Part shown: positions 37,132-46,075 of the stretch, in pieces
Layout of the letters: each line of letters opens with the position of its first letter
Position numbering within the stretch: the stretch's first letter is position 1
Assembly (NCBI GenBank): GCA_041690675.1
Contig: JAWLGU010000024.1
Coordinates: 1 to 51,328 of the forward strand
DNA length: 51,328 bases
Source: UBA7803 sp041690675
GTDB taxonomy: Bacteria > Pseudomonadota > Gammaproteobacteria > Pseudomonadales > Azotimanducaceae
Direction: 5' to 3'
Notes under the pieces: model-generated
Told to the model about the DNA's origin: nothing
The model's database searches: none
What the model saw: only the letters and a program-made list of their open reading frames with translations
Position numbers and translations under genes: made by a program

Positions 37132-39132
37132 TCACAGAAAGCTCGGAAACTCGTAGGGCTGCCGCGCCAGATCCACCAGCCGCAGCACGTGGCCCGGCTG
37201 GTTGTGGGGGTCCAGCATCACGAAGTTGGCGGCGCCCTGCCAGCGGTAACGCGCGTCCGTCAGCAGATCGTGGGCCATGAACGATGCGTCCTCCGGCAGA
37301 CCCAGTTGCTCCAGCGGCAGGTGCAGCCAGCCGGACTGCGGGTTCTGGTAATCCAGCGACACCACCATGAGCAGCACCTGGTCGCCGTGGCGCTTGCTGT
37401 ACGCCAGGATCTGGTCGTTGTCGATGGCGTGAAACTCCAGGCTCCAGTCGTCCTGGAGCGCCGGGTGCGCCTTGCGAATCCGGTTCAGGGTGCCGACGAG
37501 CGGCGCCAGGCTGTCTTCCCGGTCCAGGTCCCAGTGGCGAAGCTGGTACTTTTCCGAATCCAGATACTCCTCGCTGCCGGGATGGGCCGGCCGGTTCTCG
37601 TGCAGCTCGAAGGCGGGCCCGTAGATGCCGTAGCTCGCTCCCAGGGTGGTCGCCAGCAGCAGACGGATGACGAACGCTGGCCGCCCGCCCTTCTGCAGGT
37701 ATGCGTGGAGGATGTCCGGCGTGTTGGGCCAGAGATTGGGGCGAAAGTACTCTCGCTCCGGCCCCTGGGAAAGCTCTGTGAAGTACTCCGTCAGCTCTTC
37801 CTTGGTGTTGCGCCAGGTGAAATAGGTGTAGGACTGGCTGAAGCCCACCTTCGCAAGATGATGCATGACCTTGGGCCGGGTGAACGCCTCGGACAGGAAC
37901 ACCGTCTCCGGGTGGCGACGCTTGATCTTGCGGATCAGCCACTCCCAGAATCGAAAGGGTTTGGTATGCGGGTTGTCCACCCGGAACACCGTCACCCCCT
38001 GCTCGATCCAGTACTCCACGACGCTGTAGAGCTCCTTCCACAGCGCCTGATGATCGGGAGACTCGAAGTCGAACGGAAAGATGTCCTGATACTTCTTCGG
38101 CGGGTTCTCCGCGTACTGCACCGTGCCATCCGGACGCTGGCGAAACCAGGAGGGATGACGCTCCACCTCGGGATGATCCGGCGCGCACTGAAAGGCGATG
38201 TCCAGCGCCACCTCCAGGCCGAGCTCATTGGCACGGCGAACGAAGTCGTGAAAATCCTCCAGGGTGCCCAGCGCCGGCTCGACGCTCTTGTGGCCGCCGG
38301 CTGACGAGCCGATGGCCCAGGGGCTACCCGGGCCCCGGTGCCCTCCCTCCGGGTCGTTGTTCGGGCCCTTGCGGTTGACCCGCCCAACCGGGTGGATGGG
38401 AGGCAGATAGACGATGTCGAATCCCAGGCCGGCCGCGTACTCCAGCCGCCCCAGGCAATCGCGGAAGGTCCCGTGCCGGTCCAGGTCGCCACAGGAGCGG
38501 GGAAAGAACTCGTACCAGCTGCCGAAGTGCGCCAACCGACGGTCCACCACGACTTCCAGCACCCGGCCGTAGCGGCGCACCGTGCCGGCTGGGGGGCAGG
38601 CGCGCATCACCGCCGCCAGCTCGGGGTCGTCGGCGGCCGACTCGAACGGCCGGCCCGCTGCCTCTGCCCGCAGGTTCTCCGCCCACTCCTGCAGCCGGTG
38701 CGCGTTCTCCTCGTCCCGCGCCGCCGCCGCATCCACCAGCCGCGCGCCGATCTCCAGGTCCGCGCGAACGTCCTGGTCCGCGGCCCGGCGTTTTCTCAGG
38801 TCGCGTCGCCAGGTCTCGAACGGATCCACCCAGGCTTCCAGTGTGTACTGGTACTCTCCGAGCTCCGGCGTGTGAAAGCGCGCCGCGTAGCGGTCGTTGC
38901 CCTCATGGACCAGCTCGGCGCGCAGCCAGCTCTCGCTGCCGCGCTTGCGGTAGAGCACGTCGCCCGCCACCGCGTCGTGGCCGTCGCCGAACACGTCCGC
39001 CTCCACCAGCACCGACTGACCGACGGTTCGCTTGATGGGGTGGCGCCCGGCGTCCACCTCCGGCTGAACGTTCTCGATCACCACCCGCAAGAGGCTTTCC
39101 TCGCGCAGCGCCGACAGCTTCGGACGGGTCAC
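37132..39132 (-). CDS. glgE: Alpha-1,4-glucan:maltose-1-phosphate maltosyltransferase
   Basis: GlgE adds maltosyl units from maltose-1-phosphate to alpha-1,4-glucan; 666 residues, GH13_3. The nucleophile is Asp386 in FRVDNPHTKPF and the acid/base is Glu415 in FLSEAFTRP; the spacing of 29 equals that in Streptomyces GlgE (394/423). An N-terminal helical and beta domain (to about residue 190) precedes the barrel. The GTG at 39132 overlaps the glgB stop as GTGA and gives the usual family length. Its substrate is made by the next gene's fusion protein, and its product is branched by the preceding gene's GlgB. Confidence 0.96.
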   Translation of the reverse strand: MTRPKLSALREESLLRVVIENVQPEVDAGRHPIKRTVGQSVLVEADVFGDGHDAVAGDVLYRKRGSESWLRAELVHEGNDRYAARFHTPELGEYQYTLEAWVDPFETWRRDLRKRRAADQDVRADLEIGARLVDAAAARDEENAHRLQEWAENLRAEAAGRPFESAADDPELAAVMRACPPAGTVRRYGRVLEVVVDRRLAHFGSWYEFFPRSCGDLDRHGTFRDCLGRLEYAAGLGFDIVYLPPIHPVGRVNRKGPNNDPEGGHRGPGSPWAIGSSAGGHKSVEPALGTLEDFHDFVRRANELGLEVALDIAFQCAPDHPEVERHPSWFRQRPDGTVQYAENPPKKYQDIFPFDFESPDHQALWKELYSVVEYWIEQGVTVFRVDNPHTKPFRFWEWLIRKIKRRHPETVFLSEAFTRPKVMHHLAKVGFSQSYTYFTWRNTKEELTEYFTELSQGPEREYFRPNLWPNTPDILHAYLQKGGRPAFVIRLLLATTLGASYGIYGPAFELHENRPAHPGSEEYLDSEKYQLRHWDLDREDSLAPLVGTLNRIRKAHPALQDDWSLEFHAIDNDQILAYSKRHGDQVLLMVVSLDYQNPQSGWLHLPLEQLGLPEDASFMAHDLLTDARYRWQGAANFVMLDPHNQPGHVLRLVDLARQPYEFPSFL

Positions 39133-41018
39133 GGCCGCTCCCCGGCGACCGGCGCCAGAACGAGGGTCGACAGCGGCGGCAGGGCCAGGCACAGGGAGTG
39201 GTAGTAGCCGTGCGCGGACAGGGCCGACGCCCGGTGGCATTCCTCGGTGGGATAGCCGCTGCCGCCATAATGAATATCGTCACTGTTGAGCAGCGTGCGC
39301 CAGGTGCCGCCGCGAGGCACGCCCACCCGGTAGTTGTCCCGGGGCACCGGGGTGAAGTTGCACACGGCCAGGAGGTTGTCGCCGGCGCCGCGCCCCCGGC
39401 GCAGGAAGGCCAGCACACTGTTCTGTCGATCGTCGCCCACCACCCAGTGGAACCCGTCGGGATCGAAATCCAGGGTGTATAGCGCCGGCGTGCGCCGGTA
39501 CAGGTCATTCAGCGCCCGCACCCAGCGCTGCACCCCGCGATGGGCGGCCTCGTCCAGCAGGTGCCACTCGATGCTGCTGTCGTGATTCCACTCGCTCTGC
39601 TGCGCGAGCTCGGCCCCCATGAACAGCAGCTTCTTCCCAGGGTGGCCGAACATGTAGCCGAGCAGCAGCCGCAGATTGGCGAAGCGCTGCCAGTCGTCGC
39701 CGGGCATCTTGTTGATCAGTGAGCCCTTGCCGTAGACCACCTCGTCGTGGGAGAGCGGCAGCACGAAGTTCTCGTGGAAGGCGTAGACCATGCTGAAGGT
39801 CAGCTCGTCGTGGTGGTAACGCCGGTGCACGGGCCCCTTGGACATGTACCGGAGGATGTCGTGCATCCACCCCATGTTCCACTTCATCCCGAAGCCGAGG
39901 CCGTCGTCCCAGGTGGGCCGGCTCACCTTCGGCCACGCCGTGGACTCCTCGGCGATCATCTGAACGCCGTCGTCGAAGCTGTAGGCCGCCACGTTCAGGG
40001 CCTTGATGAACTCGATGGCTTCCAGGTTTTCCCGTCCGCCGTGACGATTGGGTATCCACTCGCCATGCTGACGGCCGTAGTCCAGGTAGAGCATGGATGC
40101 CACCGCGTCCACTCGCAGTCCGTCGATGTGGTACTTGTCCAGCCAGTAGATGGCGTTGCTGATGAGAAATGCCCGTACCTCGGCACGGCCGTAGTTGAAG
40201 ATGTAGCTCTGCCAGTCCGGATGAAACCCCTGGCGCGGGTCCGCATGCTCGTAGAGATGGGTGCCGTCGAAGTAGGCGAGTCCGTGCGCGTCGCCGGGAA
40301 AGTGCGACGGCACCCAGTCGAGCAGCACGGCGATCCCCGCCTGGTGGAGGCGGTCCACCAGATACATGAAATCCTGGGGGGTGCCCTGCCGTGCGCTGGG
40401 GGCGTAGTAACCCGTGATCTGGTATCCCCACGAGCCGAAGAAGGGGTGCTCCATCACCGGCATGAACTCGACATGGGTGTAGCCCATCTCCTGCAGGTAC
40501 GGTGGCAACTGCTCCGCGATCTCCCGGTAGGTCAGGGAGCGGTAGCCCTCCTCCGGTACCCGCCTCCACGACCCCAGGTGCATCTCGTAGATCGAGTGGG
40601 GGCAGTCCAGGCCGTTGTGGCGGCGCCGCTCCGCCATCCACTGCTCGTCCGCCCAGCCGTAGTCCAGGTCCCACAGCACCGAGGCGGTACCCGGGGGCGC
40701 CTCGCAGTGCACGGCGAAGGGATCGCTCTTGTCGATCCGGTACTCCCCGGAGCTCGAGCGCACGTGATACTTGTATCGCTGGCCGCGGCGGGCGCCTTCG
40801 ATGTAGCCGTGCCAGACCCCGGAATTGTCGGACTCCAACGGGCAGGCATCGCTGTCCCAGCCGTTGAAGTCGCCCATGACGCTCACCTGCCGCGCATTGG
40901 GCGCCCACACCGCGAAGCGGGCGCCAGACTTGCCGAGGTGCGCCCCCAGCACCTGATAGAGCCGTGTGTGGGTGCCTTCCCCCAGCAGGTACGCGTCCAG
41001 CTCCGATAGTCGAGTCAC
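39129..41018 (-). CDS. glgB: 1,4-alpha-glucan branching enzyme
   Basis: Creates alpha-1,6 branches in glucan; 629 residues. An N-terminal CBM48 (FAVWAPNARQVSVMGDFNGW) leads into a GH13 barrel with nucleophile Asp304 (GLRVDAVASML), acid/base Glu357 (MIAEESTAWP) and LPLSHDEVVYGKGS. The Asp-Glu spacing of 53 equals that of E. coli GlgB (405/458). It lacks the extra N1 domain of the E. coli enzyme, hence the shorter length. It starts at a GTG that overlaps the stop of the malQ/treY gene as GTGA. Confidence 0.96.
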   Translation of the reverse strand: MTRLSELDAYLLGEGTHTRLYQVLGAHLGKSGARFAVWAPNARQVSVMGDFNGWDSDACPLESDNSGVWHGYIEGARRGQRYKYHVRSSSGEYRIDKSDPFAVHCEAPPGTASVLWDLDYGWADEQWMAERRRHNGLDCPHSIYEMHLGSWRRVPEEGYRSLTYREIAEQLPPYLQEMGYTHVEFMPVMEHPFFGSWGYQITGYYAPSARQGTPQDFMYLVDRLHQAGIAVLLDWVPSHFPGDAHGLAYFDGTHLYEHADPRQGFHPDWQSYIFNYGRAEVRAFLISNAIYWLDKYHIDGLRVDAVASMLYLDYGRQHGEWIPNRHGGRENLEAIEFIKALNVAAYSFDDGVQMIAEESTAWPKVSRPTWDDGLGFGMKWNMGWMHDILRYMSKGPVHRRYHHDELTFSMVYAFHENFVLPLSHDEVVYGKGSLINKMPGDDWQRFANLRLLLGYMFGHPGKKLLFMGAELAQQSEWNHDSSIEWHLLDEAAHRGVQRWVRALNDLYRRTPALYTLDFDPDGFHWVVGDDRQNSVLAFLRRGRGAGDNLLAVCNFTPVPRDNYRVGVPRGGTWRTLLNSDDIHYGGSGYPTEECHRASALSAHGYYHSLCLALPPLSTLVLAPVAGERP

Positions 41019-44000
41019 GTTTGCGCTCCTGTTTCAGACGCCTGTTCTTCCCGCTCGCCGACCAGCACGGCCACCGGAAAGCGCGCCAGCGCCTCGGCGG
41101 CCGCGAGCTCCCCCGCCGGAGCCACCTGCTCCCCGGTGAACAGATTGCGAAGCGGCGGCTCCGCCGCCGGCTGCTCGGGCAGCGCCAGCACCGCATCCTG
41201 CCAAGTGGCGCCGAGAGGCGGCTGTCCACCCTCGCCGCAGAGGCCCACCACCAGTCGCGGCACCACCACCACCAGGGTGGTCTGGCGATCCTGACGGACG
41301 AAGCCACACAACCGCTCGGCCAGCGGCCCGCGGCACTCGACGGGCAGGTAGGCGCCACGCTCGAACACGGCGGGGCGGCGGCTGCGCAGATGCAGGAGCT
41401 GGCGGATGACGTAGAGCTTCGGGAGCCCCTCCGCCATCCGTGCGAGCAACCGCTCCGCTGCAACCACCTCGTCCGCCGGGCCCAGCTCCTCGAGCAGCGA
41501 TCTGCGGTGCCGGTAGTCCACCGGCCGCCGGTTGTCCGGATCCACCAGGGCGAAGTTCCACAGCTCGCTCCCCTGGTAGATGTCCGGCACCCCGGGGACG
41601 GTGAGTTTGAGCACCGTCTGAGCCAGGCCGTTGATGAACCCCACCGGCGCGATCCGCCGCGTCAGCTCGCCGAAATCGGTGAGGAACTCGCTGGCCTGGG
41701 TCGGGTCGAGGATGGCGGTCATGAAGTCGGTCACCGCCTGCTCGTACGCTTCGTCCGGCGCGTGCCACGACGAGCGGTCCCTGGCCTCCCGCAACGCCTT
41801 GGTCATGTAGGCGACGACGCGATCCCGGTAGTCGCTCCGCGCCGCCGCATCCACGTCGTCCCCGGGCCAAGTGCCGAACAAGGTCTGATAAATGAAGTAC
41901 TCGTCGTTGGGCGCCGGCGCCGGACCGCCCTCCAGGTGGCGAATCAGGTGCCGGTTGCTGCCGCGCCACCGCGCCACCCGGGCCTGCCACTCATCCGGTA
42001 GCTCCGACAGCACGTTGAGCCGCGCCCGGACATCCTCGCCGCGCTTGCTGTCGTGCGAGCTGGTGCCGAGCATGGCGTACGGCCACAGCGCCAGCCGCTC
42101 GGCGTTGGCCCGATGAAACGTCTCCGGCGATACCCCGAACCGGCCCGGATCGTCCCCCACGTCGTTCAGCGACAGCAGCCGCGGGTAACGGTAGAGGGCC
42201 GTGTCCTCCACCCCCTTCGCCGTCACCGGCGCGGTGTACTGCTGCAGCTTCATGGCGAAATCGAGCATGGCGCGGCGGTACGCGGGCCGGCCCGGGCGCT
42301 GCTGCAGCAGCACGTCCTGGATGAAGCCGAACACGCTGGTGTCCACGGCGTCGCTGCGGCGCCGCGCTTCCGCCACCGCCCGCTCCACGTGCTTCCGGTC
42401 CTCTGCACCGACGTCTGCGCCACGGATGTAGGTCCGGTATACGGGAAAGCACGCCACGACCTCCCGCAGCGCCTCGGTGAGATGATTCAGCGTGTAGTCA
42501 CGGGTGTGCAGATCCGCCTGAGCCAGGCGGTGCAGCCGATTGCCCAGCACCCGCAGCTCAGCGGCCAGCAACTGCCGCATGACCAGGTGCTTGCACCGGT
42601 AGATCAGCTCCGCGAAATCGGTGCGCTCGCCGACGAAGCGCGCGTACGCCTCGGTCAGTCCCGCTTCCCCGGCGGGATCTACGAACAGGCCGTTGACGAG
42701 GCTCGCAAACTCGTAGCCCGTGGTACCGGACACGCTCCAGTCCTCCGGCAGAGCCTCGTCCACGGCAAGGATCTTCTCCACCACCAGATAGGTGGCCGGT
42801 ACCCTGGCGGGTCGAACCTCGGCGCAGCGTGCCGCCAGGCGGCGGAAATAGCCGGTGGGGTCGTACAGACCGTCCGGGTGATCCACCCGCAAGCCGGTGA
42901 CGATCCCCCGCCCCACCAGGGACAGGATGCGCCGATGAATCGCCTCGAACACCTCGGATTCCTCGGTGCGCAGCCCGGCGAGGTCGTTGATGTCGAAGAA
43001 GCGCCGGTAGTTGATCTCGTCGCTGGCGGTGCGCCAGTGGGCCAGCCGCCATGCCTGACGCTCCAGCAGCTCGTGCAGCTCGCGCCCCTGCAGGGCAGCG
43101 ACGTTGGCGTCGATGCGCCACGCCACCGCGGCGTCGTCCCGGTAGAGCTCCCGCAGCCGCTGACGCAGCAGGGCGCTGTCACGGTACCGTTCCGCCACCG
43201 CGTCCCGGCCCAACTCGGAGCGCCTGGGTAGCTTGGAGAAGGCGGCGCTGAGGCTGGCGAGTTGCAGGCGCGACGCATCCGGAAGCTCGGCTGTCTCGGC
43301 TTGCCCTTCCGCCGCCCCCGCGGTCTGGGCATCCAGCACCAGCGGGTAGCCCCGTGGATCGACGGGAAACAGGTGCTCGTGGTAGCGCACCGCGAAGCCG
43401 CCGGCGGTTCGGTCGAAACAGAGCGTGAGCTCACCCCGATCCAGCGCATCCCCGTAGAAGTCCCCCAGCACCGGCAACAGGATCTTCCCGGCGAGGGCGC
43501 GCTCCGGAGGACGCCAGTCGATGTCGAAATAGCGTGCGTGCCGCGCCGCCTCGCCGTGCTCGAGCACGTCCAGCCACCAGGCGTTGTCTTCGCCCATCAC
43601 GCCCATGTGGTTGGGAACTATGTCCAGCACATGGCTCATGCCCTGCTCCGCCAGCGCCGCCGTCCAGTCGGCGAAGGCCCGCCGGGAGCCGATCTCCGGG
43701 TCGATGGCGTTGTGATCGATGACGTCGTAGCCGTGAACGCTGCCGCTGCGGGACTTCAGGTACGGTGACGCGTAGGCGTGACTGATGCCCAGGGCGTGCA
43801 GATAGGGCACCAGCTCCCGCGCGTCGTCGAAGGTGAAGTCGCGGTGGAGTTGCAGCCGATATGTGGCGCGCGGCGCACCCGTCATCGCCGGCTCGGCGCC
43901 GCTGGCGCGCTGCCGTTCTTCGGCGACGGCCCGCAGCAGGTCGACGAGCAGCGGCTCGGCGGGCAGATCCTCGACGTTCACCGGAATCCGGCGGCGCCAG

Positions 44001-46075
44001 TTCGGGTGGTCGTCCACCACCGTGGGCAGGTTCGCCTGCTCCTCCAGCCCCAGCGCGTCCTCGAGCTGCACGAGCTGCAGCATGGCCGGAGTCCGGGCGA
44101 GCAGGCGATGCACGCCGACCGCCAGCTCCGCTTTCGCCGGCGCCTCCGGAACTTCCTCCACCGCCTGCAGGGCCGCCAGCAGACCACATCGATCCTGTTC
44201 GCGCTCGGCACGCGCCGCTCGCTGCTCCTCGGGCCCAGGGAACAGGCCGAGGCGCTCGCGCCACTCCAGATCGCGACCGGCCCACCAGCCGGCCAGCGTA
44301 GGAAGGTCGTGGGTGCTCGCTGCCACGAGAGCCTGTCGCGGATACGCGTCCGGCGGCAGGAAGCGGCGCTCCTCGTCCTGCTCGAAGTAGAGGACCCGAT
44401 AGGACAGGATCCGCAGCCGGCTCAGGATTGCAGAGAACTCCTCCGCCACCGTGCCCAGATCCTCCCCCACGACCACGCAGCGGTTGCGCTGGCTCTCCAG
44501 GGCGACGATGCCGAGGAGATCCTCCAGCGGGTAATGCACGTAGGCGCCGGTTTCCGGCGGGGCGCCGCGCGGGATCCAGAACAGGCGCATCAGGCTCATG
44601 ACGTGATCGAGGCGAATGGCGCCGGCATGGCGCATGTTGCGGCTCAGGGTCTCTATGAACAGCGCGTACGCCGACTCGTACAGTGCCTGGGGGATCATGG
44701 GCGGCAGGCCCCAGTCCTGGCCCATGGGATTGTGCAGGTCGCCCGGCGCCCCCACGGTGGCATCCAGGGCGTACAAATGCTGATTCGCCCAGGTCTCCGC
44801 GCCCTCCAGGTCGACACTCACCGCCACGTCCAGGTAGAGCCCCACGGCCAGATCCTCGGCATCCGCCTGGCGAGCCGCATCCGCGAGCTGCTCCGCCGCC
44901 AGCCACTGCAGCCAGCGATGGAGATCCACCCGATCGGCGTAGTCCGCGGCGAACCGACCCACGGCGGCGGATGCCGGATCCTGGTAGACCCTGGGCCATC
45001 CGCGCCATCCACGGATCGCCGGGTCCTGAGCATGGAAATGCTCCTGCAGGGCTTCGAACAGGGCGTGGCGCAACAGCGGATCCCCCTCCGCCTGGCAGAA
45101 CCGCCGGAATGCCTGGTACCGCGACGTTCCGGGGCGTGCCTGGAACTCGGCGAACGCCAGCTCCAGCAGCTCCCGCTTCAGCTCCGCGACCGCGGTGTAG
45201 TCCACCAGCGGTCCCTCCTGCAGGGTGCTAATCCGCCGGCGGATTTCCTCGTCCTCGAGGCGTGTCCGGGCCGCCCGGCTTTCCGTCACCTCCGGAATCC
45301 GCTCGACGTCGAGGAACAGCACGTTGAGAAACAGGCGGCTGGATGGCGAGTAAGGGCTGGCGTGCTCCGGCCGATCCGGAAACATGGCGTGCAGCGGACT
45401 GGCACCGAGCATGGCGCCGCCCTGCCGGGCGCACAAGCGGATCAACGGCGGCAGCGCCGAGTAGTCGCCGATGCCCCAGTCGCCGGCACGGCGCATCCCG
45501 TAGAGCTGCACGCCGAGCCCCCACCAGCGTGCCCGCCCGGCCAGCGCCCGGGGCAGATAACAACGCTCCGGAACGACGATCAGCGGCATCACCGCGCGAC
45601 GCTCGCCGGCACGGAGCCCGAAGCTGTGATAGCCGGACGGCAGCTCCACGACGAGCTGCAGCGCGAGCCAACCTTCACGGGGACGCTGCGCGTCGCCCTC
45701 GGCCGCGGGCAGCTCCGCCAGGGTCGCCGCGCCCTCGTGAACCGAGCCCTCTTCCTCCATGACACGCCACTCCACGGACCGGCATCCGGCGGCGGCACCG
45801 TTGAGCGGGATGATCAGGGGCGACCGTTTCGCCACCACCAGCACCGGCTCCAGCAGCCGCTGGCGGCGGGCTTCGAGCCCGGAATCGAGGGAACGCCGCA
45901 CCGCTTCGGCGTCGCTGCAGTCCACCCCCATGGCCTGGAGCAGGGCCCGCTGCGTCCCCTCGCTGACCTCGTGGCGCCGGTCCCACACGTCCTGGTACTC
46001 CGGCTGAATGCCGTGAAGGCGCGCCAGGCGCTGGACGTCCGGGCCTGCCGGGGAATCTGGGCCCGGGTCAGTCAT
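41015..46075 (-). CDS. malQ/treY: 4-alpha-glucanotransferase / maltooligosyltrehalose synthase fusion (MalQ-TreY)
   Basis: A single 1686-residue protein. Residues 1 to about 725 are MalQ (GH77), which shuffles maltodextrins; catalytic residues are Asp490 (AIRLDHVMSLMRLF), Glu538 (VVVGEDLGTV) and Asp590 (STHDLPTLAGWW). From Met731 onward is TreY (GH13_26), which converts the reducing-end maltose unit into trehalose, with Asp1065 (GLRVDHPDGLYDP), Glu1100 (VVEKILAV) and GTSSHDSKRGEDVRAR. Both halves keep all catalytic residues and there is no stop or frame change at the joint. The ATG at 46075 has GAGGAAGG upstream and overlaps the treZ stop by 8 bp; an ATG at 46090 would add five residues. The gene feeds the TreZ encoded just before it. 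Confidence 0.95.
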   Translation of the reverse strand: MTDPGPDSPAGPDVQRLARLHGIQPEYQDVWDRRHEVSEGTQRALLQAMGVDCSDAEAVRRSLDSGLEARRQRLLEPVLVVAKRSPLIIPLNGAAAGCRSVEWRVMEEEGSVHEGAATLAELPAAEGDAQRPREGWLALQLVVELPSGYHSFGLRAGERRAVMPLIVVPERCYLPRALAGRARWWGLGVQLYGMRRAGDWGIGDYSALPPLIRLCARQGGAMLGASPLHAMFPDRPEHASPYSPSSRLFLNVLFLDVERIPEVTESRAARTRLEDEEIRRRISTLQEGPLVDYTAVAELKRELLELAFAEFQARPGTSRYQAFRRFCQAEGDPLLRHALFEALQEHFHAQDPAIRGWRGWPRVYQDPASAAVGRFAADYADRVDLHRWLQWLAAEQLADAARQADAEDLAVGLYLDVAVSVDLEGAETWANQHLYALDATVGAPGDLHNPMGQDWGLPPMIPQALYESAYALFIETLSRNMRHAGAIRLDHVMSLMRLFWIPRGAPPETGAYVHYPLEDLLGIVALESQRNRCVVVGEDLGTVAEEFSAILSRLRILSYRVLYFEQDEERRFLPPDAYPRQALVAASTHDLPTLAGWWAGRDLEWRERLGLFPGPEEQRAARAEREQDRCGLLAALQAVEEVPEAPAKAELAVGVHRLLARTPAMLQLVQLEDALGLEEQANLPTVVDDHPNWRRRIPVNVEDLPAEPLLVDLLRAVAEERQRASGAEPAMTGAPRATYRLQLHRDFTFDDARELVPYLHALGISHAYASPYLKSRSGSVHGYDVIDHNAIDPEIGSRRAFADWTAALAEQGMSHVLDIVPNHMGVMGEDNAWWLDVLEHGEAARHARYFDIDWRPPERALAGKILLPVLGDFYGDALDRGELTLCFDRTAGGFAVRYHEHLFPVDPRGYPLVLDAQTAGAAEGQAETAELPDASRLQLASLSAAFSKLPRRSELGRDAVAERYRDSALLRQRLRELYRDDAAVAWRIDANVAALQGRELHELLERQAWRLAHWRTASDEINYRRFFDINDLAGLRTEESEVFEAIHRRILSLVGRGIVTGLRVDHPDGLYDPTGYFRRLAARCAEVRPARVPATYLVVEKILAVDEALPEDWSVSGTTGYEFASLVNGLFVDPAGEAGLTEAYARFVGERTDFAELIYRCKHLVMRQLLAAELRVLGNRLHRLAQADLHTRDYTLNHLTEALREVVACFPVYRTYIRGADVGAEDRKHVERAVAEARRRSDAVDTSVFGFIQDVLLQQRPGRPAYRRAMLDFAMKLQQYTAPVTAKGVEDTALYRYPRLLSLNDVGDDPGRFGVSPETFHRANAERLALWPYAMLGTSSHDSKRGEDVRARLNVLSELPDEWQARVARWRGSNRHLIRHLEGGPAPAPNDEYFIYQTLFGTWPGDDVDAAARSDYRDRVVAYMTKALREARDRSSWHAPDEAYEQAVTDFMTAILDPTQASEFLTDFGELTRRIAPVGFINGLAQTVLKLTVPGVPDIYQGSELWNFALVDPDNRRPVDYRHRRSLLEELGPADEVVAAERLLARMAEGLPKLYVIRQLLHLRSRRPAVFERGAYLPVECRGPLAERLCGFVRQDRQTTLVVVVPRLVVGLCGEGGQPPLGATWQDAVLALPEQPAAEPPLRNLFTGEQVAPAGELAAAEALARFPVAVLVGEREEQASETGAQT

